Positions 25,155-33,301 of a stretch of DNA of 64,000 nt are shown here, piece by piece. A program made the translations under genes and the position numbers. Source of the stretch: JACJWR01 sp964556255 (GTDB lineage Bacteria; Actinomycetota; Actinomycetes; S36-B12; UBA10799); NCBI GenBank assembly GCA_964556255.1, contig CAZKVQ010000009.1, positions 1-64,000 on the forward strand. Direction: 5' to 3'. The notes below the pieces were generated by a model, which saw only the letters and a program-made list of their open reading frames with translations, was not told the DNA's origin and ran no database searches. How positions within the stretch are numbered: position 1 is the first letter of the stretch; the number at the start of each line of letters is the position of its first letter.

Positions 25155-26113
25155 GCACTGAAGGTGGCAAGAAGGCGGTGGTCGCCGCGCTCGGTGCCAA
25201 TCTCGGAATCGCCGCGGCGAAGTTCGTGGCCTTCGCGATCACTGGTTCATCGTCAATGCTGTCGGAAGCCATCCACTCGGTCGCCGACTCGGCCAACCAG
25301 GTGCTTCTGCTCATCGGCGGGCATCGATCCAAACGCGGACCGGACCAAACCCACCAGTTCGGGTACGGGCGTCTTCGCTACGTCTACGGCTTCGTCGTGG
25401 CGATCATCCTCTTCCTCATCGGGGGGCTGTTCTCCCTCAACGAGGGCATCCACAAATTGCAGCACAAGGAGGATCTGCACGACCTCGGCGTCGCAGTTGC
25501 GGTGCTGCTGGTAGCGATCGCGCTGGAATCGTTCTCCTTCCGCACCGCCATCAAGGAGGCCAACAAGGCGAGGGGGAAGCGGTCGTTGCCGGGCTTCGTC
25601 CGCAACGTGCGACAACCCGAGTTGCCGGTGATCATGCTGGAGGACTTCGGCGCGCTGATCGGGTTGATGTTCGCCCTCTTCGGTGTGGGCATGTCCGCCA
25701 TCACCGGCGATAGCCGATGGGATGCCGTCGGGGCCATCGCCGTGGGTTCGTTGCTGCTCGTGATCGCCGTCTTCCTCGGCTTCGAGATGTCCAGCATGCT
25801 CGTCGGGGAGTCCGCCCTACCCGAGGAGCAGGCGGCCATCGAGGCAGCTCTGGCAGCATCGCCGGTGGTCAACAGCGTCATCCATCTGCGGACCCTGCAC
25901 GCCGGACCGGACGAGATTCTGGTGGCGGCCAAGATCGCCATCGACAACGACGACACCGGTGAGGCTATTGCCGAGGGCATAGACCAGGCCGAGGCGGCAA
26001 TCCGACAGGCGGTGCCGACGGCCACCTACATCTTCATCGAACCGGACCTGCGCCGTCCCGCCGTCGATGGCGGGTCGGGCGGTGACACCAGCGGTGCCCA
26101 GCCCGAGAGTTGA
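25151..26113 (+). CDS. cation diffusion facilitator family transporter
   Basis: 320 residues, six membrane segments. It is a proton-coupled efflux protein for Zn, Co, Mn or Fe. The first transport-site motif is in SEAIHSVADSANQ and the second in VIMLEDFGALIGL; a C-terminal cytoplasmic domain with a ferredoxin-like fold follows (VNSVIHLRTLHAGPDEILVA). The histidine at the first site suggests a zinc-type pore but does not prove it. The ATG overlaps the manA stop; an open frame starting at 24944 lies in manA and is not used. Confidence 0.9.
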   Translation: MSTEGGKKAVVAALGANLGIAAAKFVAFAITGSSSMLSEAIHSVADSANQVLLLIGGHRSKRGPDQTHQFGYGRLRYVYGFVVAIILFLIGGLFSLNEGIHKLQHKEDLHDLGVAVAVLLVAIALESFSFRTAIKEANKARGKRSLPGFVRNVRQPELPVIMLEDFGALIGLMFALFGVGMSAITGDSRWDAVGAIAVGSLLLVIAVFLGFEMSSMLVGESALPEEQAAIEAALAASPVVNSVIHLRTLHAGPDEILVAAKIAIDNDDTGEAIAEGIDQAEAAIRQAVPTATYIFIEPDLRRPAVDGGSGGDTSGAQPES

Positions 26114-26296
26114 AGGGACCATGGCCGTCGGCTGAGCCGGAAGGCCCAGGGTCGGACTGCCCGAGGTGTGCCGACTTGTCGTCGAGCGCCGGTATGACAG
26201 ACTTGAGCCTGATCTTGGCTGTTACAACCAGCGTCCTGACCCGTCGGGACAGCCGTCGAACGGCCGTACTCACCGCACTTCATAGGAGAGAATTCC

Positions 26297-27724
26297 GTGG
26301 ACTTCAAAGTTGCCGATCTCGCACTCGCCCCTGCGGGCCGCGACCAGATCCGCCTCGCCGAGCACGAGATGCCCGGGCTGATGGCAATGCGCGAGCAGTT
26401 CGGCGAGAGCAAGCCGCTCGCCGGCGCGAAGATCACCGGATCCCTGCACATGACCGTGCAGACCGCGGTCTTGATCGAGACGCTGACCGCCCTCGGCGCC
26501 GAGGTTCGTTGGGCGTCCTGCAACATCTTCTCCACCCAGGATGAGGCTGCCGCCGCCGTCGTCGTGGGACCGAACGGTACCCCGGACGATCCGCAGGGCG
26601 TGCCGGTCTTCGCCTGGAAGGGTGAGACCCTCGAGGAGTACTGGTGGTGCACCCAGCAGGCTCTGCTGTGGCCCGATGGCGCCTACGCCAACATGATCCT
26701 TGACGACGGCGGCGACGCGACACTGCTCGTACACAAGGGTGCCGAGTTCGAGAAGGCCGCCTTCGTGCCGGCGCAGTCCGGTGATGGATCCGAGTTCGAT
26801 GTCGTTCTGGGAGTGCTCGCGGAGTCGCTGGTCGAGGATCCGCAGCGCTGGACCAAGGTGGCCGACGAATTGCTCGGTGTCACCGAGGAGACCACCACCG
26901 GGGTACACAGGCTCTACGAGATGATGCGCGCGGACGAGTTGCTGTTCCCCGCCATCAACGTCAACGACTCCGTGACCAAGTCCAAGTTCGACAACAAGTA
27001 CGGTTGCCGACACTCACTGGTCGACGGGATCAACCGCGCCACCGACGTGCTGCTCGCCGGGAAGACGGCGGTCGTCTGCGGGTACGGCGACGTGGGCAAG
27101 GGCTGCGCAGACTCGTTGCGGGGTCAGGGATCCCGGGTGATCGTCACAGAGATCGACCCGATCTGCGCGCTGCAGGCGTCGATGGACGGTTACCAGGTTG
27201 CGCGACTCGACGACGTGGTGGCAGAGGCCGACATCATCATCACCGCGACCGGCTGTGTGGACGTCGTCACCGCCGAGCAGATGACCAGGATGAAGAACAA
27301 GGCGATTCTGGGCAATATCGGCCACTTCGACAACGAGATCGACATGGCCGGGCTGTCGCGACTGCCAGGGGTCACTCGCCACAACATCAAACCGCAGGTC
27401 GACGAGTGGACGTTCGCCGATGGTCACTCGATCATCGTGCTGTCGGAGGGTCGACTGCTGAACCTGGGCAACGCCACCGGCCACCCCTCGTTCGTCATGA
27501 GTAACTCCTTCACCAATCAGGTGCTCGCCCAGATCGAACTCTTCACCAAGCGCGATGAGTACCCGGTTGGCGTGTACACGCTGCCGAAGCATCTCGACGA
27601 GGAAGTCGCGCGCCTGCACCTGGACGCTCTCGGCGTGCATCTGACCGAGCTGTCCAAGACTCAGGCCGAGTACCTCGGCGTCCCGGTGGAGGGCCCCTAC
27701 AAGGCCGATCTGTACCGGTACTGA
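26297..27724 (+). CDS. ahcY: adenosylhomocysteinase
   Basis: 475 residues. It splits S-adenosylhomocysteine into adenosine and homocysteine and so relieves product inhibition of methyltransferases. The substrate domain has ITGSLHMTVQTAVL and WASCNIFSTQDEAAAA. The NAD-binding loop is VVCGYGDVGKGCADSL, followed by ATGCVDVVTAEQM and the C-terminal KADLYRY. The length is close to the 495-residue mycobacterial enzyme. GTG at 26297 has AGGAGAG directly upstream. The 183-base leader was inspected for an SAH riboswitch and I could not recognise its conserved core. Confidence 0.97.
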   Translation: MDFKVADLALAPAGRDQIRLAEHEMPGLMAMREQFGESKPLAGAKITGSLHMTVQTAVLIETLTALGAEVRWASCNIFSTQDEAAAAVVVGPNGTPDDPQGVPVFAWKGETLEEYWWCTQQALLWPDGAYANMILDDGGDATLLVHKGAEFEKAAFVPAQSGDGSEFDVVLGVLAESLVEDPQRWTKVADELLGVTEETTTGVHRLYEMMRADELLFPAINVNDSVTKSKFDNKYGCRHSLVDGINRATDVLLAGKTAVVCGYGDVGKGCADSLRGQGSRVIVTEIDPICALQASMDGYQVARLDDVVAEADIIITATGCVDVVTAEQMTRMKNKAILGNIGHFDNEIDMAGLSRLPGVTRHNIKPQVDEWTFADGHSIIVLSEGRLLNLGNATGHPSFVMSNSFTNQVLAQIELFTKRDEYPVGVYTLPKHLDEEVARLHLDALGVHLTELSKTQAEYLGVPVEGPYKADLYRY

Positions 27725-27747
27725 GCACCAGTACCGAGCGACTGCCC

Positions 27748-28629
27748 GTGGGCGCCCCGAACACATCCTCCCCGCCTGGATCGAACCCCGGTCCGGGCGG
27801 GGACGCGCCTGTTCAGCCCGCGGTCCCTGCGCCGGTGGGGTTCCCGAACGACTACCCGGCGTTCCCGGTGGCGGGCTCCCTGCCGGCGACCAGCGCGCTT
27901 CTCTACCGGGGAGCGCCGGTCACCCTGCGGCAGGCCGTCGCGGAGGGTCGACCCGTCATCGCCGCGCGATGGGGAATCCCCGACATCCTGATCACCCTCG
28001 CGCTGTGGTTCTTCTTCCAGATCGTGGCTTCCTTGATCGCCCTGGGTCTCGGAGACTCACCGGTGGGCAAGTCGGTCGGGATCTTGCTGCTCATCTCCAT
28101 TCCCTGGTTCGGCCTCGCAGGATGGCCGATCTTGGTCGCCTTCTGGCGAGGCAACGGTCCCGTGATCGACTACGGCCTCACCCGCAGGTGGTCAGACCTC
28201 TGGTGGGGGATCCTCTACGGGGTTGCCGCGTTGGTCGTCGCGGGGCTGGTCGCGGCCGGCACCGAGGCGATCTTCGGCAAGTTCGACTCTGCGGCGGGCG
28301 AGATCGCCGGGGACGTCAAACAGCTGTGGGCGCTCGTCCTGTTCGGGATACTCGTGGGCATCGGGGCGCCGATCGCCGAGGAACTCGCCTTCCGCGGCCT
28401 GCTCTTCGGCTCGCTGGCCAAACGGGGTCTCGCGCCGTGGCTGACGATCGGCATCACCGCACTGACCTTCTCGTTGATCCACTTCGAGCCCATTCGGATC
28501 CCGCTGTTGCTCTCGACCGGCATCATCCTGGGCCTGGCGCGGTTTCACCGCGGCAGTACGACCACCTCGATCGTGGCGCACATGACGAACAACCTGCCAG
28601 CCGCGGTGGTTCTGATCCTCGGCAGTTGA
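27748..28629 (+). CDS. CPBP family intramembrane metalloprotease
   Basis: 293 residues. A disordered Pro/Gly-rich N-terminus (about 1-45) precedes six to seven hydrophobic segments. CPBP motifs are EE-x3-R in IAEELAFRGLLFG, F-x3-H in FSLIHFEPIRIP, and H-x3-N in VAHMTNNLPA. It is the second such protease in the window; the substrate is unknown. The start is the GTG 21 bases after ahcY stops, so it may be co-transcribed. No terminator is seen between them. Confidence 0.85.
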   Translation: MGAPNTSSPPGSNPGPGGDAPVQPAVPAPVGFPNDYPAFPVAGSLPATSALLYRGAPVTLRQAVAEGRPVIAARWGIPDILITLALWFFFQIVASLIALGLGDSPVGKSVGILLLISIPWFGLAGWPILVAFWRGNGPVIDYGLTRRWSDLWWGILYGVAALVVAGLVAAGTEAIFGKFDSAAGEIAGDVKQLWALVLFGILVGIGAPIAEELAFRGLLFGSLAKRGLAPWLTIGITALTFSLIHFEPIRIPLLLSTGIILGLARFHRGSTTTSIVAHMTNNLPAAVVLILGS

Positions 28630-28682
28630 ACCGCTCCTGACTCCGGCGGATCCGGAATCTGGACCCGGTTCCGGTGTGCATG

Positions 28683-29807
28683 TCACTGCTGGGCTGCCGC
28701 CGCCAACACTGTCCCGAGGTTCTCGGTGCGGATGCGCCGATCCAGATACACCAGGGCGGTGACCCCTGCCACGAATGGCAGCGCGACCATCACGGTGACC
28801 AGGGCGGCCAAGGCCAGCGCGAACACCGAGAAGGTGCTGAGATCGCTGCCCGCACCACCGGCGAGACTGAACGGGATCGCTGCCACAGTGCCTACCGCCT
28901 GCGCCACGATGCTGCCGAGCAGCACCATGCCGAGCGTCCGCCAGAAGGCCCCCGACACCAGCCGGCGGGATCTCTTAAGCGCCATCACCACGCCGCAGTC
29001 CTCCAGCGCCAGCGCCGGGGTTGCCAGAATGAGGGTGAACGCCACCCAGACGGTCAGGGCAATACCCGCGAACACCCCGAGCAGCAGTAGCAGCGCCCCG
29101 GGCGCCGTGGCACCGGCCCAGATAAGCGCCGCGCCAGGGGCCATGGGAAGTAGCAGGGCAAGGATCGATGCGAGACTCACCAGTACGGTCACGCCCAGCA
29201 GTCTGAGGAACTGTGGGCGTACCAGGTCCCAGGCTTCAGCCAGCGAGGTGTGCTTGCCGATCACGGATCGACCCAGCACGTGGGTGAGCATCCCGGTGCC
29301 AAGGATCTGAAGCAGCCCCGCGATCACCGAGGTGGCAAGGGCGATGCCCAGCAGGGCGAGCACCGCCCGAAGGTAGATGCGGGGGTCGAGGTCGGGGGTC
29401 GGCTGCATCGGCAACTCCGCCACCTTGGACGCGGTCATCCCGAGGATCACAATCTGGCCGATGGCGGCGACGACGCCCATGATCGCCGAGATCGCGATGA
29501 CTGTGCGGGGGTCCCATCGCACGTAGTCGATAGCGCCGGTCATCACCTCCCCGACCTGCAACGGGCGCAGCGGGATGATTCCCGGTTTCGGTGCTGGCGG
29601 CGGTGGGGTCCAGCCGCCGCCAGCCGCCGGGCGACCTGCCGAGGCAGCACCGGAGGAGGCTGTGAACGGTGGCGGTTGATGGGCGGACCAACCCGGAAGT
29701 GGCTTCCCGCTTTCCTGCTCGGGGGAGACATGGTCGGGGCCCGGGTCGCCCCCATCGTTGGGTTCGGGGACACCGGCATCGTCGGGGGGTTGCGCGCTGC
29801 CGGACAT
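28683..29807 (-). CDS. multi-pass membrane protein, glycerophosphodiesterase-membrane-domain-like
   Basis: 374 residues. The first 75 are a Pro/Gly/Asp-rich cytoplasmic region. Then PLQVGEVMTGAIDYVRWDPR leads into six membrane segments, with two paired arginine-rich loops (VVMALKRSRRLVSGAFWRTL). This arrangement, PLxxGEI-like entry followed by alternating helices, is typical of actinobacterial proteins annotated as glycerophosphoryl diester phosphodiesterase membrane domain or DUF7544-like. No catalytic domain is attached, and the function is unknown. It is divergent from comF. Confidence 0.75.
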   Translation of the reverse strand: MSGSAQPPDDAGVPEPNDGGDPGPDHVSPEQESGKPLPGWSAHQPPPFTASSGAASAGRPAAGGGWTPPPPAPKPGIIPLRPLQVGEVMTGAIDYVRWDPRTVIAISAIMGVVAAIGQIVILGMTASKVAELPMQPTPDLDPRIYLRAVLALLGIALATSVIAGLLQILGTGMLTHVLGRSVIGKHTSLAEAWDLVRPQFLRLLGVTVLVSLASILALLLPMAPGAALIWAGATAPGALLLLLGVFAGIALTVWVAFTLILATPALALEDCGVVMALKRSRRLVSGAFWRTLGMVLLGSIVAQAVGTVAAIPFSLAGGAGSDLSTFSVFALALAALVTVMVALPFVAGVTALVYLDRRIRTENLGTVLAAAAQQ

Positions 29808-29927
29808 GACGCGATTGTCCCATGCTGCGCCCGAACGGCGGGGAGTTGGTGCCCATCAATGAGGACGCATCCACAGATCCCGCCGCCCGGTTGTCCGAGT
29901 CGGACGGACCGACCAGACTGCACCGCA

Positions 29928-30653
29928 ATGGTGGACCCCCTGTCCTGGCTCGACCTCGCGCTCCCGTCGTCGTGCGCCGGCTGCCAACAGCCGGCCACCC
30001 GTTTGTGTACCCGCTGCCGCAACAGCCTGGTCTCGGTGCGGGCGCGACTCGTACCGCCGCCACCTGGTCTGCCGCTGCTGGCCGTGGCAGGTGAGTACCG
30101 CGGGGTTCTCAGATCCGCGGTGCTGCGCCACAAGTCGACCCCCAGTGCCCCGCTGGCTGCGGCACTGGTCGAGGCCCTGCGGCGCTGCTGGTCGGCGCTG
30201 CGGTCAGTCCTCGTTGCCTTGCGACCGGACCTCGCGCTGGCTGGTGGCCGGGTGTCGGGCGGCGACACCCTCCGACCTGGCCCCGGCCCTCCCGTGCTCA
30301 TGGTCCCCATCCCACCGAGCCGCAGGCTCTCCCACCGGCGGCCGGTAGCGGAACTGCTGCGCCAGTCAGGATGGTCCGCCGAAGGTGTCGCCCTTGCTGA
30401 AGCCCTCGCCCCGGTGGGTTTGCGTCGGCCGCAGAAGGAGTTGTCCGCGGCCGCCAGGCGGCGGAACATGACCGGCGCTCTGAGGTGTCGCCGGATACCC
30501 GCTGCCCTGGTCGGCTGGCCTGCGATCGTCGTGGACGATGTCGTCACCACTGGCGCTTCGATGCAGGCAGCAGCTGTGGAACTTGGCCGCGGAGGTCTCG
30601 ACGTCGTCGGCGCCGTGGCGCTGGGACATACCGCCGTCGGAGCGCAGGAGTGA
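29928..30653 (+). CDS. ComF family phosphoribosyltransferase-like protein
   Basis: 241 residues. An N-terminal zinc-finger-like segment (SSCAGCQQPATRLCTRC) is followed by a type I phosphoribosyltransferase fold whose PRPP loop reads IVVDDVVTTGASMQ. In naturally competent bacteria ComF helps in DNA uptake; in actinobacteria its role is not established. ATG at 29928 is chosen because it precedes the cysteine cluster; a much longer open frame from 29250 lies antisense to the membrane-protein gene. The synteny comF, hpf, secA matches mycobacteria. Confidence 0.85.
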   Translation: MVDPLSWLDLALPSSCAGCQQPATRLCTRCRNSLVSVRARLVPPPPGLPLLAVAGEYRGVLRSAVLRHKSTPSAPLAAALVEALRRCWSALRSVLVALRPDLALAGGRVSGGDTLRPGPGPPVLMVPIPPSRRLSHRRPVAELLRQSGWSAEGVALAEALAPVGLRRPQKELSAAARRRNMTGALRCRRIPAALVGWPAIVVDDVVTTGASMQAAAVELGRGGLDVVGAVALGHTAVGAQE

Positions 30654-30995
30654 AAGCCGCCGCGGACGAGTCATGACCCCGTAGCTCGCGATAGCGTGGG
30701 GGTATGGCATCCGCCCGGGTCCGTGGTTGCGCGGCGCGTCCATCGCGAAGGTGGCGCCCGCAAGCCGAAGCCAGTCGCAGGCGAAACGGTCCACGTAAGG
30801 CGACTCTTCGTCGCTCGAGCACGGTGCGGCTTAGAAGTAAGTCCTGCGAGGTCGGGGCCCGCACAGGCGGGCTCCGGTCGTTGAGGGGAACCATCCCCGA
30901 CGCAGGCAGGTGTGGGGTCGAAGACCAGGTCGGCCGGGTGGATGCCTGTGGACCCGCGGAGTGTGCTGCGGGCTATTGCGGAAGGGAGAAGTGAC
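30654..30995 (+). ncRNA. structured hpf leader, candidate raiA-motif RNA
   Basis: A 342-base gap with no credible gene before hpf. Its 3' half is dense in hairpins: 30854-30862 with 30867-30875 (nine pairs, ACAG loop), 30885-30889 with 30894-30898 (GGGGA/TCCCC, ACCA loop), 30916-30919 with 30923-30926 (GGTC/GACC, GAA loop), and CTTA/TAAG at 30830-30833 and 30838-30841. CCTGCG (30843-30848) pairs with CGCAGG (30901-30906), enclosing the first two of these. CAGGCA (30903-30908) can instead pair with TGCCTG (30943-30948). The position upstream of raiA/hpf matches the known raiA-motif RNA class of Firmicutes and Actinobacteria; I have not matched it to the consensus. The 5' part (30654-30770) shows nothing clear. 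Confidence 0.5.
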
Positions 30996-31676
30996 ATGGG
31001 GAATCCTGAAAGTGTCGTCGACACGGAGGTGGTCGTGCACGGCCGCCATGTGGATCTGTCATCCAGGTTCCGCGATCACGTTCTCGAGAAACTGCAACGC
31101 GTAGGAAAGTTCGGAGTCCCGGTCAGTCGGGTAGACGTCGAAGTCTCCAAGGAGAACAACCCTCGGTTGGCCGATCGGGCCTATGAAGTCGAACTCACCT
31201 GCCGGTCCCAGGGTCCGGTCATCAGGGCCGAGGCCTACGCCGGAGATCACTACTCCGCTTTCGATATCGCTTTCGGCCGGTTGGAGGAGCGACTGCGCCG
31301 CTACGCCGAGCGGCATCGACACCACCGGGGTGGCCGCCACTTCCACCGTGGCTCGTTGGGCCTCGAACCCGGAGGTGTCCCGGTCGACGAGCCCGGTGCC
31401 CTCAACGGGGAGGGTAGTGCCGACGCCGCCGATCCCTACGACGCCTCCGATTCGGACACGGTCTTCGAGAGTGGCCCGGTCGTCGTGCGCGAGAAGACCC
31501 ACAACACGGCACCGATGACTGTCGAGCAGGCCGTGACCGAGATGGAACTGGTCGGACACGACTTCTTCCTCTTCCAGGACGCGGAGACGGGTCTGCACAG
31601 CGTCGTCTATCGGCGTCGAGGCTACGACTACGGCTTGATCCGCATCGATACCTCGGAGGCAGTCGTCCAAGGATGA
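30996..31676 (+). CDS. hpf: ribosome hibernation-promoting factor, long form
   Basis: 226 residues. It binds the 30S decoding centre and drives 100S dimer formation in stationary phase. The N-terminal RaiA-like domain is at about 8-105 (TEVVVHGRHVDLSSRFRDHV, AYAGDHYSAFDIAFGRLEER), a charged linker follows, and the C-terminal dimerisation domain is at about 165-226 (MTVEQAVTEMELVGHDFFLF, VVYRRRGYDYGLIRID). GAAGGGAG lies eight bases upstream of the ATG. Its TGA overlaps the ATG of the LuxR regulator, and the structured leader upstream is a likely control element. Confidence 0.95.
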   Translation: MGNPESVVDTEVVVHGRHVDLSSRFRDHVLEKLQRVGKFGVPVSRVDVEVSKENNPRLADRAYEVELTCRSQGPVIRAEAYAGDHYSAFDIAFGRLEERLRRYAERHRHHRGGRHFHRGSLGLEPGGVPVDEPGALNGEGSADAADPYDASDSDTVFESGPVVVREKTHNTAPMTVEQAVTEMELVGHDFFLFQDAETGLHSVVYRRRGYDYGLIRIDTSEAVVQG

Positions 31677-32362
31677 CCGCATCGCCCACCAGGGTCTTCG
31701 TTTCCGACAGTCAGCCGCTGTTCGCCAACGGTGTGGCGACGGTTCTGCGGGGGACGGCCGAGTTCTGGGTGTCGGCGACGGAGACCCCGCCGTTGGAGTT
31801 GCTCGGCCATGACGCCAGCGACATCGTCGTCATCGGAATCGACGCGGATGTACACGGCGTGTGGGAGGTGTGCGACCACCTGCTCGAGGTGCTGGCGCCA
31901 CCGCTGCCCCGAATCGTGCTCCTGCTGCCGGGCAGGTCGGAGTTCGAGATGACGGCGGCGGCCAGCCTCGGGGCCGCCGCCGTGCTACCGCGCAATGCCT
32001 CTGCGCAGGCCCTGACCGACGCCGTGCACGCGGTGGCGGAGGGTCGCACCCTGGTAGCCGCCGGGATGGCAGAACGCATGCTGGCCGAGTTTGCAGGGAT
32101 GCTGCGTCGCAGTCGAGAGGCGGCCGAGATCGACCTGAGCCGACGCGAGAGGGAGGTTCTCACCCTAGTCGCCGAAGGCCACTCCAACAGGGAGATCGCC
32201 AGCCGACTGCACATCAGTGAGAACACGGTGAAGAACCACGTCCGGCGCATCATGGAGAAGTTGGGTGCCTCGTCGCGTACCGAGGCGGTTGCCCTGGCCG
32301 CACGGGGTGGCCTGCTCGTGGTGGGTCAGAGCAGATCCATCCCGAGCGCACGCAGGCCGTAG
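31673..32362 (+). CDS. LuxR/NarL-type regulator with an atypical receiver domain
   Basis: 229 residues. The C-terminal HTH is standard (LSRREREVLTLVAEGHSNRE, SENTVKNHVRRIMEKL). The N-terminal receiver keeps the fold but not the chemistry: in DIVVIGIDAD the position of the phosphoacceptor aspartate is Gly55, and the conserved lysine (usually LLKDAS) is arginine in VLPRNAS. It therefore probably does not respond to a histidine kinase by phosphorylation. The ATG overlaps the hpf stop (ATGA), so it is translated with hpf. It converges on the GNAT gene with a 37-base overlap. The DNA targets are unknown. Confidence 0.88.
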   Translation: MTASPTRVFVSDSQPLFANGVATVLRGTAEFWVSATETPPLELLGHDASDIVVIGIDADVHGVWEVCDHLLEVLAPPLPRIVLLLPGRSEFEMTAAASLGAAAVLPRNASAQALTDAVHAVAEGRTLVAAGMAERMLAEFAGMLRRSREAAEIDLSRREREVLTLVAEGHSNREIASRLHISENTVKNHVRRIMEKLGASSRTEAVALAARGGLLVVGQSRSIPSARRP

Positions 32363-33219
32363 CGGGTGATCGCGTCGCGGGCCGCGACAGCGGCCTGACG
32401 GTCGGACTCGTCCCGCGGCGCGCTGAGAACCCAGCCCCGACCGCCGGGCTGTCCGAGCAGGGCCACCGCCGCTTGGGGTTCGGCAGTGGTGATCTCCTTG
32501 GCGATCCAGATCGCCTGGGTCGCATTGCAGGGCACGGGCAGCACCGTCTCGGCGAATCCGACTTCGGCGGCCTCGATCGGCTGCAACTGCCACATCCCGG
32601 CCGCGATCTCGACGTCCACCTCGGGACGAGAGAATGGCCCCACCAGCGGGCTCGCTGCGAAAATCGAGGCTGTCCAACAGTCACGGGGCTCGCCGCCGTG
32701 GGCGACGACTCCGCCGCTCAACCGTCCCTCGCCCACGAATCCAGCCGCCTGCGCTACCCGCAGCGAGGCCAGGTTGCCCACGAGTGCCGTCCAGGTGATG
32801 TGGGTCAAGCCAAGCCGTTCGAATCCCCACCGGACCAACCCCCGCACGCTGGCGACCGCCAGCCCGCGGCCGCGGGCCCACGGCGCAATCCAGAAGCCGA
32901 TAGCCCCCCGGTGGAAGCCGTCGAGGTCGTGTAGGGAGACCATGCCCATCACATCGTCGGCCGCATCGGCGACCGTGAGGATCACTGCGCTGCGGTCGTG
33001 CAATCGGGCCGGAACGACGCGCTGGACGTACTCCCTGGCGTGGGCAGGCGTGTACGGGGCCGGCACCTCCGTGTAGGTGGCGATGTCCGGGTCGGCGCAG
33101 GCCCGGGTGATCTCGGGCTCGTCCTTCGGCTCCGGAGTTCGCAACTGCAAATCGGCGCTCAGGTCGATCTTCACCGGTCGGTCGGGGAAGTCGTCGGGGC
33201 TCGTCTGCTGCGCCGTCAT
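32326..33219 (-). CDS. GNAT family N-acetyltransferase
   Basis: 297 residues. The GNAT acetyl-CoA fold occupies about residues 25-180: LRTPEPKDEPEITRACADPD, the beta-4/alpha-3 core APWARGRGLAVASVRGLVRW (pyrophosphate loop GRGLA), and LTHITWTALVGNLASLRVAQ as in RimJ/RimL-type enzymes. The remaining 115 residues contain no motif I know. The acceptor is unknown; RimJ-like enzymes acetylate ribosomal proteins or small molecules. The ATG at 33219 is 82 bases from the divergent secA start; an extension to 33531 would enter secA. Confidence 0.85.
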   Translation of the reverse strand: MTAQQTSPDDFPDRPVKIDLSADLQLRTPEPKDEPEITRACADPDIATYTEVPAPYTPAHAREYVQRVVPARLHDRSAVILTVADAADDVMGMVSLHDLDGFHRGAIGFWIAPWARGRGLAVASVRGLVRWGFERLGLTHITWTALVGNLASLRVAQAAGFVGEGRLSGGVVAHGGEPRDCWTASIFAASPLVGPFSRPEVDVEIAAGMWQLQPIEAAEVGFAETVLPVPCNATQAIWIAKEITTAEPQAAVALLGQPGGRGWVLSAPRDESDRQAAVAARDAITRYGLRALGMDLL

Positions 33220-33301
33220 TGGCCCATCACACCACGGGCAGGTTTCCCACAAGGTACTCACGCCCTCGGCATCGCTACCCGGCATGCGTACGATGCTCCT
33301 C

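Noticed and set aside
26114..26296. SAH riboswitch before ahcY
   Set aside because: I could not recognise the conserved core; only short, weak complementarities are present.
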